The position numbers and the translations under genes were made by a program. The notes below the pieces were generated by a model. That model was not told the origin of the DNA and did no database searches. It worked only from the letters and a program-made list of their open reading frames with translations. A stretch of DNA of 13,508 nucleotides from Lachnoclostridium sp. UBA1781. Its GTDB lineage: Bacteria > Bacillota > Clostridia > Lachnospirales > Lachnospiraceae. The stretch is from positions 1 to 13,508 of the forward strand of contig DCGJ01000116.1 in assembly GCA_002315495.1 (NCBI GenBank), given 5' to 3'. Below, in pieces: positions 1-6,546 of the stretch. Numbering within the stretch: the stretch's first letter is position 1; every line of letters starts with the position of its first letter.

Positions 1-743
1 AGGACATTTCATTTGAGATGGAAAAGGGCGAGGTTTTGGCGATTATCGGCTCCTCGGGAAGTGGTAAGACAACGCTTCTTCGCTGCATGAATTTCCTTAC
101 CGAGCCGGAGCAGGGCAGTATGTCGGTAAATGAGGAAGTCATCCTGAATATGGCTGATAAGCAGAAGAAGTCGGAAGAGGAACTTCGAAAGAATCGTCTG
201 CATTTTGGTCTGGTGTTTCAGCAGTTCAACCTGTTCCCGCAGTACACCGTTCGCGGCAATCTGATGCTGGCATCGAAATTATACGAGGAGGGACAGGCAA
301 AGAAGCTGTCCAAGGGACTTCGTTCGGAATATCTGAACCGTGCTTACTCTATGCTTGAGAAGAAGGCAAATGCCCTTCTGGCCCGCGTAGGTTTGACCGA
401 AAAAGCCGATTCCTATCCGTGCGAGCTTTCCGGCGGACAGAAGCAGCGTGTGGCAATCGCACGCGCTTTAATGATGTCTCCGGACATCCTTTGCTTCGAC
501 GAGCCGACCTCCGCACTTGACCCGGAACTGACCGGTGAAGTTCTGAATGTAATCAAGGGCTTAAAGTCCGGCGATTGCACGATGGTTGTTGTAACGCACG
601 AGATGGAATTTGCAAGAAATGTTGCAGATAAAGTTATCTTTATGGCAAATGGTGTCATCGAGGAGATGGGAACGCCGGAGGAGATTTTCAATAATCCGAA
701 GAGCAGCATTTTGAAGAGCTTTTTGAACAAGGCATTGGACTAA
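1..743 (+). CDS. Polar amino-acid ABC transporter ATP-binding protein (GlnQ family), 5'-partial
   Basis: This is the ATPase of an importer for polar amino acids; it hydrolyses ATP at the inner face of the membrane to drive uptake. The frame is open from base 3 and reads D-I-S-F-E before the ATG at 18, as in normal GlnQ N-termini, so the true start lies before the window. Counting from the Met at 18, the sequence shows Walker A GSSGSGKTT (11-19), a Q-loop (VFQQF, 66-70), signature LSGGQ (137-141), Walker B ILCFDEP (157-163) and H-loop His194. The GlnQ-type phrases NLFPQ and VVTHEMEFARNVADK support amino-acid rather than sugar specificity. The stretch at about residues 86-118, between the Q-loop and the signature, looks longer and more basic than in textbook GlnQ. 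The permease and binding protein are presumably upstream. The next gene starts 20 bases downstream, so co-transcription is likely. Confidence 0.93.
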   Translation, partial: DISFEMEKGEVLAIIGSSGSGKTTLLRCMNFLTEPEQGSMSVNEEVILNMADKQKKSEEELRKNRLHFGLVFQQFNLFPQYTVRGNLMLASKLYEEGQAKKLSKGLRSEYLNRAYSMLEKKANALLARVGLTEKADSYPCELSGGQKQRVAIARALMMSPDILCFDEPTSALDPELTGEVLNVIKGLKSGDCTMVVVTHEMEFARNVADKVIFMANGVIEEMGTPEEIFNNPKSSILKSFLNKALD

Positions 744-763
744 GAAATGGAGAGGAAGGGCGT

Positions 764-2116
764 ATGGATAGAGTCCCGTATGGAATCATAACCTGTCTTT
801 TGGGTGACCGGGAGCTCTCTGTTACGGACCTTTCTGAAAAGCACGTTACTGTGCGTATGATGGAGATAGAGGAGACCGTTTGTGCGGTCTCCTTTTGTTG
901 TTTCTTCTGGGGGGAAGGGTACGTTGATTATGGGCCGTTTGCGGTCACCTCGCAGCAGAGAGACGGGCTCGAGGTAACCTTTGAGATTATGGATCCTGAA
1001 TATGTTTCGATGAGTCGCAGGGTGCTTTCCCAGTACAATCACTATGTGCTGCAGAAATTGTCCTCTGAGACAAATGCCTTCTCCCACGACCTTGTGGGCT
1101 ATCCTTCCGAGCTTGATGAAGATTTCGCATTGTCCTATGTGGCGTGGCGAAATGAGCCGGGGAGAAGGGCGAAAAGAGAGCGGCTTTGGAAGATGCTTAC
1201 GGAGGCTTCGCCGGTGGCAGAGGGGAGTACACCTTCGGAATGCGGGAAAGATGAGCCGGGCCTGTCCCTCGGACTGGATCTGGAGAATCCAAGGCTTTGG
1301 GGAGCATTTGCCGAGGGAGGAGTGGCAGCGGTCCTGGCGCAGGAAAAACTCCCGGGAGCACCTCATATTACCCGCGTGTATATTGGAAATGCCTGGTGCC
1401 ACCACCTGTTTCCGCTCCTTACGGAATGGGAAGAAATTCTTCGTCGCGGGATGGCAGAAAAGGTGAAGCTTACGGCAGTTTTAAGCTATTTGCAGGAGAG
1501 TCTGGTTGAGAGGGAAGAAGAAAAACTATGCAGGCTATTTGAGCTTTGCGAGCGTTTGCACTGCACCCTTCGGATAGAACTGAACGATTGGGGACAGTTG
1601 CAGCTTTCGAAGAATCATCCGGAGTGGAGCCGGTGTTTCACCTATTCTCTTGGGCGGCTTCTCGGGAAGCGCCACAAGGACCCGAGATATGCATACAAGG
1701 ACGGTTGGGAGAAGGGGTATGTTGCCTTGGAACGTGGGGAAAATGCGCTGAATGATGACAACTTCCTTGAATGGCTTAAGGACCATGGCGTGTCGGCCTG
1801 CGAGCTGGAAAGCTGCGGGTATGAGAGTTCGGTTCCGAAACTCGAGGCGGCGGTGCATTTGCCATATTATCAGACGAATACGTCGCAGTTCTGTCCACTG
1901 TATGCGCTTTGTACGACCGGGGACCGTGGGGCGCAAAAACCGGTGGAGCAGTGTGAACAATATTGCATGCGTTTCGTTCAGATGTATCCGAGTCACCTGA
2001 ATCTGGTGGGGCGGTACAATTCGTTATTTGCCTTGGATTCGTCTCTTGAGGAGCGAGGTTTTCCTGTTAACCGGATGGAAAACGGGATTACTCTTTTTGT
2101 GTGGAATGATTGGTAA
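764..2116 (+). CDS. UbiV-like U32-family protein with N-terminal extension (possibly PilZ-like)
   Basis: This 450-residue protein has its RBS (gaggaaggg) just before the ATG at 764. The C-terminal part, from about residue 200, resembles the U32 family. RVYIGNAWC (204-212) parallels VIYLGEAVC of E. coli UbiV, and Cys212, Cys377, Cys397 and Cys401 (the last two as C-x3-C) mirror UbiV's four [4Fe-4S] ligands C39, C180, C193 and C197. NDWG (274-277) and GRLLGKRHKDPR (297-308) look like further family motifs. The first 125 residues or so (for example LSVTDLSEKHVTVRM, 18-32) look like a PilZ-type beta-barrel, but the usual glycine after the serine is replaced, so that call is weak. The UbiU-like gene follows after 9 bases, and such proteins work as heterodimers, so the two probably form a complex. 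The substrate is unknown. It is unlikely to be a true peptidase. The UbiV comparison is from memory of that sequence. Confidence 0.7.
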   Translation: MDRVPYGIITCLLGDRELSVTDLSEKHVTVRMMEIEETVCAVSFCCFFWGEGYVDYGPFAVTSQQRDGLEVTFEIMDPEYVSMSRRVLSQYNHYVLQKLSSETNAFSHDLVGYPSELDEDFALSYVAWRNEPGRRAKRERLWKMLTEASPVAEGSTPSECGKDEPGLSLGLDLENPRLWGAFAEGGVAAVLAQEKLPGAPHITRVYIGNAWCHHLFPLLTEWEEILRRGMAEKVKLTAVLSYLQESLVEREEEKLCRLFELCERLHCTLRIELNDWGQLQLSKNHPEWSRCFTYSLGRLLGKRHKDPRYAYKDGWEKGYVALERGENALNDDNFLEWLKDHGVSACELESCGYESSVPKLEAAVHLPYYQTNTSQFCPLYALCTTGDRGAQKPVEQCEQYCMRFVQMYPSHLNLVGRYNSLFALDSSLEERGFPVNRMENGITLFVWNDW

Positions 2117-2125
2117 GGAGGGAGC

Positions 2126-3121
2126 ATGAAGATTACAGCAGGCATGGGAACGATTACCGATTACGAGACTTTGGTCGATGCGGGCGCAGATGAAGTATTT
2201 GCCGGATACGTTCCACTTTCCTGGCGGCGCAGATATGGCAGTTCCTTGCCCTTAAATCGCCGAGAGGTTTTATTTTACCATGTGCAGATTGGCACACTTG
2301 AGGATATGAAGATCCTTCGCGAGAAGGTGAAACGACTTGGTGTACCGGTTACGATTACGTTCAATTCCTTAACCTATTCGCCCAATCAGATTCGACTGAT
2401 TGTGGGTTATATTCGGGAGTTGGCGGAGCTTGGCTTTCGTGATGTGATTGTGGCAGACTGGAATCTGATTCTTACTTTGCTTCGGGAGCAGGTCGCGTGT
2501 AACCTTCATCTTAGCGGTGAAGTGGGAGAATGGAATCGCGAGACGCTTCGGCTTTTGTCTATGGAAATGCATGGTGAAGCGTGCCGTATCACCCGTATCA
2601 TCTTTCTCCGAAAGAATACGATTGCAGAGATGAAGCGATTGGTTTCGGCTGGTTTGGAGCTTGGACTTTGCAGTGAATTTGAAGCATTCTTGATGAATGA
2701 GCGATGCCACTATACAGGTGGCTTTTGTAACTCTCTTCACGCAGATGAGATGTTGCATCTGTGCCAGCTTGAGTATCGACTGGCGCCGGTGGAGGAGACT
2801 GCTTTTGAGGCGAAGCACAGGGATGAAGATGATGAAGGCGAGGCTACGTCAGAACAATCAGGGGAGTCAGTCGATGGGGAAATGCTTGGGACCTCCGGCT
2901 GTGGTTTATGCGCATTATGGCAGCTTCGCGATGCGGGTATCACACATCTGAAGATTGTTGGGCGTGGAGCCTCTGCAGAATGTGTGGCACGGGATGTTTC
3001 GGCCGTGAAGCAGGCACTGGCGATGCTTACGGATGTGGAAACAGAGGAGCATTTTCAGAAGAACATGAGAGAAACTTTTTATCCAAATGGATGTCCAAAC
3101 AATTGTTACTATAACTTATAA
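2126..3121 (+). CDS. UbiU-like U32-family ('peptidase U32') iron-sulphur protein
   Basis: This 331-residue protein starts with an RBS (aaggaggg) that overlaps the previous stop region. The N-terminus (MKITAGMGTITDYETLVDAG, then ADEVFAGY) matches the U32 opening, in which 'AG' is followed by 'GADAVYIG'. The signature segment SEFEAFLMNERCHYTGGFC (183-201) corresponds to the E. coli UbiU stretch around its C-x6-C ligands. Cys194 and Cys201 (C-x6-C), Cys213 and Cys259 are the likely [4Fe-4S] ligands. LRDAGITHLKIVGR (267-280) matches the family's 'AGIxSLKIEGR' motif. The tail carries two more cysteines (NGCPNNC, 321-327). An acidic, low-complexity insert at about 228-252 separates the third and fourth predicted ligands and is probably a surface loop. 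It is coupled to the UbiV-like gene upstream. U32 proteins act in tRNA or quinone hydroxylation and in other anaerobic modifications; the reaction here cannot be told from sequence. Confidence 0.8.
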   Translation: MKITAGMGTITDYETLVDAGADEVFAGYVPLSWRRRYGSSLPLNRREVLFYHVQIGTLEDMKILREKVKRLGVPVTITFNSLTYSPNQIRLIVGYIRELAELGFRDVIVADWNLILTLLREQVACNLHLSGEVGEWNRETLRLLSMEMHGEACRITRIIFLRKNTIAEMKRLVSAGLELGLCSEFEAFLMNERCHYTGGFCNSLHADEMLHLCQLEYRLAPVEETAFEAKHRDEDDEGEATSEQSGESVDGEMLGTSGCGLCALWQLRDAGITHLKIVGRGASAECVARDVSAVKQALAMLTDVETEEHFQKNMRETFYPNGCPNNCYYNL

Positions 3122-3140
3122 AGGACAATCGAAATATAAG

Positions 3141-3170
3141 AAGTGCTAATGAAACATATAAGCATTTTTT
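3141..3170 (+). terminator. Probable intrinsic terminator after the U32 pair
   Basis: aagtgct (3141-3147) pairs with agcattt (3161-3167), including one G-T wobble, and the run of six T begins inside the right arm. The loop is 13 bases, so this is a modest terminator. It lies 20 bases after the UbiU-like stop codon. Confidence 0.5.
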
Positions 3171-3193
3171 GGGCGTTTCGCGAGCGGTTATTC

Positions 3194-3222
3194 TTGCAAG
3201 GATAAAGCGTTCGAATTAAAAT
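3194..3222 (+). promoter_or_regulatory. Sigma-A-type promoter for the PurF-like gene
   Basis: TTGCAA (3194-3199) and TAAAAT (3217-3222) are separated by exactly 17 bases. Transcription would start near 3229, giving a leader of about 58 bases. The leader contains a small hairpin (gtggc-tcg-gccac, 3242-3254). No purine riboswitch or known PurR box was recognised. Confidence 0.65.
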
Positions 3223-3286
3223 ATAGCCGACATTACACAGAGTGGCTCGGCCACGAATAAGAAGAAAGATAAATGAGGTACATTCT

Positions 3287-4693
3287 ATGGGCGGATTTTT
3301 TGGCGTAGCAGCGAAAGAAGATTGCGTATTTGACTTGTTCTTCGGAACTGACTATCACTCCCATTTGGGTACGAGAAGAGCCGGCCTTGCGGTTTACGGC
3401 GAGAAGGGCTTTTCCAAGGCAATCCATAAGATTGAGAATTCTCCATTCCGTACGAAGTTTGAGACGGAAGCCAATACCATGCATGGTAAGTTCGGTATCG
3501 GCAGCATTTCCGATTTCGAGCCACAGCCGATTATGGTGCATTCGCATCACGGCACATTTGCGATTACAACCGTTGGTAAGATTAACAATGCGGACGAAAT
3601 CGTAGAGAAGATTTTGGAGAACAATTCTCACTTTTTTGTTATGAGTAACGGCGATGTGAATCCGACGGAGCTTGTTGCGGCAATTATTAACCAGAAGGAA
3701 AATTTCATCGAAGGTATCAAGTATGCACAGGAATTGATTGATGGCAGTTTGTCCCTTTTGATTCTGACCGATAAGGGTATTTATGCGGCAAGAGATAAGA
3801 TGGGTCGCACACCGGTTGTCATCGGTAAGAAGGATGATGCCATCTGTGCAAGCTTTGAGAGCTTCGCATTCTATAATCTTGGTTATACCACCTATAAGGA
3901 ATTGGGCCCTGGCGAGGTTGTTGTCTTCGACCATGAGAAGATTCACACACTGGCTGCTGCCGGCGATAAGATGAAGATCTGTACCTTCCTTTGGGTTTAC
4001 TACGGATATCCGTCCTCTTCCTATGAGGGCATCAGCGTAGAAAAGATGCGTTACAACTGTGGCGCGAAGATGGCTATGCGTGATAACGTTACCCCGGATT
4101 GTGCTGCAGGTGTTCCGGATTCCGGTACCGCACATGCAGTTGGTTATTCTAACACGAAGCACGTTCCGTTCAGTCGTCCGCTCATCAAATACACCCCGAC
4201 CTGGCCGCGTTCCTTTATGCCGACCATTCAGAGTAAGCGTGATTTGATTGCGAAGATGAAGCTGATTGCAGTTCCGGACCTGATTAAGGACCAGAGACTG
4301 TTGATTATAGACGACTCCATCGTTCGTGGTACCCAGCTTCGTGAGACTGCGGAATTTCTGGTAGAGTGTGGCGCAAAGGAAGTTCACGTTCGTCCGGCTT
4401 GCCCGCCGCTGTTGTTTGGTTGCAAATACCTGAACTTCTCCAGATCCACCTCTGAGATGGAATTGATTGCCCGTCGTTGCATCGCGGAAATCGAAGGCAC
4501 CAATGCGGTTCCGACCGAGCGCCTTCAGGTGTACGCTGATCCGGAAACTCCGGAATATGAGAAAATGTGCGAGTTGATTGGCAAGAAATTGAACTTTACA
4601 TCCTTGCGTTTCAACCGTTTGGATGATATGCTTGATGCAGTAGGCATCGACCCGTCCAAGCTTTGTACTTATTGCTGGAACGGAAAAGAATAA
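3287..4693 (+). CDS. PurF-family amidophosphoribosyltransferase paralogue lacking the glutaminase nucleophile
   Basis: PurF makes 5-phosphoribosylamine from PRPP and glutamine, the first committed step of purine synthesis. This protein has 468 residues. ATG 3287 is chosen because AAATGAGGTA lies 6 bases before it and MGGFFGVA aligns with the mature PurF start CGVFGI; an in-frame upstream extension to 3242 has no homology. The phosphoribosyltransferase half is intact: VPDSGTAHAVGY (277-288) and the PRPP loop LLIIDDSIVRGTQ (338-350). Cys232, Cys379, Cys460 and Cys463 match the [4Fe-4S] ligands of B. subtilis PurF (236, 382, 437, 440). In the N-terminal domain, Cys1 is replaced by Gly. The oxyanion Asn-Gly of HNGNL reads TVGKI, and the substrate Arg of the HVRYAT segment reads Lys. 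Glutamine hydrolysis is therefore unlikely; it may use free ammonia or have another role. A canonical purF may exist elsewhere in the genome. The gene is monocistronic. Confidence 0.85.
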   Translation: MGGFFGVAAKEDCVFDLFFGTDYHSHLGTRRAGLAVYGEKGFSKAIHKIENSPFRTKFETEANTMHGKFGIGSISDFEPQPIMVHSHHGTFAITTVGKINNADEIVEKILENNSHFFVMSNGDVNPTELVAAIINQKENFIEGIKYAQELIDGSLSLLILTDKGIYAARDKMGRTPVVIGKKDDAICASFESFAFYNLGYTTYKELGPGEVVVFDHEKIHTLAAAGDKMKICTFLWVYYGYPSSSYEGISVEKMRYNCGAKMAMRDNVTPDCAAGVPDSGTAHAVGYSNTKHVPFSRPLIKYTPTWPRSFMPTIQSKRDLIAKMKLIAVPDLIKDQRLLIIDDSIVRGTQLRETAEFLVECGAKEVHVRPACPPLLFGCKYLNFSRSTSEMELIARRCIAEIEGTNAVPTERLQVYADPETPEYEKMCELIGKKLNFTSLRFNRLDDMLDAVGIDPSKLCTYCWNGKE

Positions 4694-4707
4694 GAATATG
4701 ACAGATT

Positions 4708-4736
4708 GCCACTGCGTTGTCAGTGGCTTTCTTTTT
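4708..4736 (+). terminator. Intrinsic terminator of the PurF-like gene
   Basis: A perfect 7-bp stem, gccactg (4708-4714) and cagtggc (4721-4727), has a 6-base loop and is followed by tttcttttt. It ends only 10 bases before the TetR start codon, so read-through would place the hairpin just before the TetR ribosome site. Confidence 0.85.
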
Positions 4737-4746
4737 GGGAGGAACT

Positions 4747-5412
4747 ATGGCTGTTGCCAGAACAGAAGAAAAAGTAAAAGAAACAAGAGAAGCAATCCTG
4801 AAGGTTTGTAACCGGGTGTTGCTAAAGGACGGCTACGAAACCGTCTCCATGAAAATGCTCGCCGAAGCCGCAGGCTTCACCACGGGTAAAATCTATTCCA
4901 ACTTTACCGGAAAACCGGAGATTTTAAGTCTTCTCGGAGAAAAGTATATTGCGATTGCAAAACTGCATGGGGAGGCGATCTTTGCTTCGGAAGAGTTAGA
5001 AGAGAACGAAACGGATTCTCTGTTCCCGTTTCTATGCAGTCAGCTCATTTCCCTTGAGGCAGCCCGGATTAATCCGGGGGTATATGAATTGTTCCGTGTA
5101 GCCTACACGGAATCGGAGATTGTCCCACTGATTGTTGGGAAAATAAAGGAAGAAGTAGGTTCTACTGCGGTAGAATGTAAGACGCGTCAGGCAACTGTTA
5201 TCGTCGGATGTTACTATAGTGCATTGCTTCTCGTGAAGGATATGAAGGATGGAGACTGGAAGAAGGCAATGACGGCGGTACTGAACGGAATGCTCGGAAC
5301 TCTCGGTCTCGAGGGGGATGAAAAGACCCGTTTTGTGAAGAAACTGGTTGGAAAGAAAAATGAGATTCATGAGGAAGCGTTCCGCATGGTGGTGGAGATG
5401 CTGAATCTGTAG
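4747..5412 (+). CDS. TetR/AcrR-family transcriptional regulator
   Basis: This 221-residue protein has a TetR-type N-terminal DNA-binding domain. Residues 1-60 contain the opening helix (EEKVKETREAILKVCNRVLL), then GYETVSMKMLAEAAG and FTTGKIYSNFTGKPEIL, which is the classic helix-turn-helix where 'GVSKGTLYHYFKSKEEL' normally sits. The remaining 160 or so residues form the variable ligand-binding and dimerisation half, and no ligand can be deduced. ATG 4747 is chosen because gggagga lies 3-4 bases before it and the family N-terminus begins here; a longer TTG-initiated frame would start inside the PurF terminator. No promoter was found between that terminator and the gene, so it may rely on read-through or an unseen promoter. 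Its targets are unknown; the structured region downstream holds no gene it could obviously control. Confidence 0.85.
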   Translation: MAVARTEEKVKETREAILKVCNRVLLKDGYETVSMKMLAEAAGFTTGKIYSNFTGKPEILSLLGEKYIAIAKLHGEAIFASEELEENETDSLFPFLCSQLISLEAARINPGVYELFRVAYTESEIVPLIVGKIKEEVGSTAVECKTRQATVIVGCYYSALLLVKDMKDGDWKKAMTAVLNGMLGTLGLEGDEKTRFVKKLVGKKNEIHEEAFRMVVEMLNL

Positions 5413-5458
5413 GATGTGACAGAGTAGAATAATGCTTGTGCCTTTTTGAAATCTAAGG

Positions 5459-5596
5459 CAAGGCAGTCTATGCCTCAATCGTTCAGGCACGCTCTCGCTG
5501 CTCTCACCACGCAGCGGTACTAAATTCGCGCTTCGCGCTCATTAAGTACCGGCGGGCTCAAAGCACCTGAACTGATATGAGCCATAGGCTGCCTTG
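5459..5596. repeat. 138-nt imperfect palindromic element (structured, possibly a mobile or RNA element)
   Basis: The outer 19-base arms, 5459-5477 and 5578-5596, pair at 17 positions plus one G-T wobble. A second arm, gttcagg (5481-5487) with cctgaac (5566-5572), continues the stem. The apex is cggtact (5515-5521) with agtaccg (5545-5551), capped by gcgc-ttc-gcgc (5528-5538). Unpaired internal loops lie between. It contains no ORF. It could be a REP- or MITE-like repeat, a small structured RNA, or an elaborate terminator for the TetR gene (ttgtttt follows the right arm). Copy number in the genome would decide. Confidence 0.6.
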
Positions 5597-5642
5597 TTTT
5601 GGTTAATGAGGCGCCGCAAAACATTGAAATCCGCATGGATGT

Positions 5643-5729
5643 ATTCAGAATTCAGAGCACTGGCAAACCTGAATGCTCTGCAAGAAACTCCATGCATTCA
5701 GAATTCAGAGCACCGGCAAAGCTGAATGC
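5643..5729 (+). repeat. Two 34-nt direct repeats, period 53, each able to form a hairpin
   Basis: Copy 1 (5643-5676) and copy 2 (5696-5729) begin with attcagaattcagagcac and agree at 32 of 34 bases. In copy 2, tgcattcag (5693-5701) and ctgaatgca (5722-5730) form a perfect 9-bp inverted repeat; copy 1 can form a similar 8-bp one. There is no gene in 5413-5863: an ORF through here has no recognisable protein features. The element lies between the large palindrome and the DUF1508 terminator. Confidence 0.7.
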
Positions 5730-5770
5730 ACCGCTAAACTTGAGGGCACCCCCACGCGTACATACCAAAC

Positions 5771-5800
5771 AAAAAAGGGCCGCCTACCCGGCAGCCCTTT
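5771..5800 (-). terminator. Intrinsic terminator of the DUF1508 gene
   Basis: Read on the minus strand, aaagggctgcc and ggcggcccttt form an 11-bp stem with one mismatch and a short loop, followed by a T run (complement of the A run at 5771-5776). It lies about 65 bases beyond the DUF1508 stop codon. Confidence 0.8.
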
Positions 5801-5863
5801 ATGACTTCTAACAATTTCACGCGAGAGAACATCTCTCACCTGATTCAATCACTTGAATTCAGA

Positions 5864-6238
5864 TTACTCCTCAACAACGATCTTTGCGTCAACAACGTTC
5901 TTCTGGATAGAAGCAATACCATTGGTGCAAGACTTCATAGACTTGTAGCCCTCGCTGGTGCCGATAATCTGGCCGTTGGTAGCCTTCAAACGGAAACGGG
6001 TCTCACCGGACTTATCGGTGTAGATCTCGAACTTCGGACACTTAGCCTTCTCGTAGCCTTCCTTGGTCTGATCCTCAATGTTAGCAACCGGTGCGTTCTT
6101 GGAAACACTTGCGATACCAATCTTACAGGTCTTCTCGCTCTTATAAACCTGGCTGGAAAGAATAACCTCACCGTTCGTAGCCTTTAAGTCAAACTTAACC
6201 CCACCGGACTTCGTAGCCTTAATAACAAACTTACCCAT
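5864..6238 (-). CDS. DUF1508 (YegP-like) tandem-repeat protein
   Basis: This small 124-residue soluble protein consists of two copies of the DUF1508 module, roughly residues 4-54 and 68-118. Both copies carry F-x-L-K-A-T-N-G, a Y-K-S turn, a single cysteine (38 and 104) and G-I-A-S-[VI]-x-K-N. E. coli YegP has the same two-repeat architecture; its molecular role is not established. The start at 6238 (MGKFVIKA) is preferred over the Met five codons upstream because GGAGG lies 8 bases before it. The gene stands alone, opposite in direction to all its neighbours, with its own promoter and terminator. Its codons resemble those of well-expressed genes in the window. There is no signal peptide or membrane segment. 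Confidence 0.9.
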   Translation of the reverse strand: MGKFVIKATKSGGVKFDLKATNGEVILSSQVYKSEKTCKIGIASVSKNAPVANIEDQTKEGYEKAKCPKFEIYTDKSGETRFRLKATNGQIIGTSEGYKSMKSCTNGIASIQKNVVDAKIVVEE

Positions 6239-6288
6239 ACAAACAACCTCCAAAAATAAAAAGTAATGCCAACAAAATGGCTTACTTT

Positions 6289-6317
6289 ATTTTATGCCCT
6301 GAAAAAGTTGCCGTCAA
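6289..6317 (-). promoter_or_regulatory. Sigma-A-type promoter of the DUF1508 gene
   Basis: On the minus strand, TTGACG (6317-6312) and TAAAAT (6294-6289) are 17 bases apart, close to consensus. Transcription would start near 6282, leaving a leader of about 44 bases before the ATG. Confidence 0.75.
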
Positions 6318-6469
6318 GGAGTCTTTTCCTTCTTGCGTAAAAAGAAGTTAGAATATGGTGGAATGACAAGTGAATTGTCGGATTTTTTCGCATTTTGATT
6401 ATAGTTTGAAGTCGTTTTGTAGCCCTCGTTACGCATTCGAAAAATGAGCGAACGAATTAGGACTTTTCG

Positions 6470-6510
6470 TGATATGATAGGAGTGGAATTATGTAGACCC
6501 ATATATGGGT
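6470..6510 (+). promoter_or_regulatory. Putative extended -10 promoter and palindromic operator of the secreted hydrolase gene
   Basis: TGATATGAT (6470-6478) fits an extended -10 (TGn-TATGAT); no good -35 was found. The perfect 14-bp palindrome ACCCATATATGGGT (6497-6510) would then lie about 12-25 bases downstream of the start point, a usual place for a repressor site. The rest of the 6239-6546 gap holds the divergent DUF1508 promoter and a weak gacaa/ttgtc hairpin followed by T6 (6365-6388). Confidence 0.4.
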
Positions 6511-6546
6511 GTGAATTGTTGTTTTGGAAAAGGAGCGATGAGCAAA

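Noticed and set aside
764..3121. Reading the U32 proteins as secreted collagenases or peptidases
   Set aside because: No signal peptide is present and the cysteine layouts match the iron-sulphur UbiU/UbiV type; 'peptidase U32' is a legacy name.
3233..4387. Long open frame on the minus strand (384 codons) opposite the PurF-like gene
   Set aside because: It mirrors the codon pattern of the plus-strand gene, has no recognisable family features, and the plus-strand protein is unmistakable.
4717..4746. Earlier TTG start for the TetR-type regulator
   Set aside because: It would begin inside the PurF terminator hairpin, and the ATG at 4747 has a strong RBS and the family N-terminus.
5599..5811. 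Possible small plus-strand gene of about 70 codons in the structured region
   Set aside because: It runs through the direct repeats and the DUF1508 terminator, has no ribosome site and an improbable composition.
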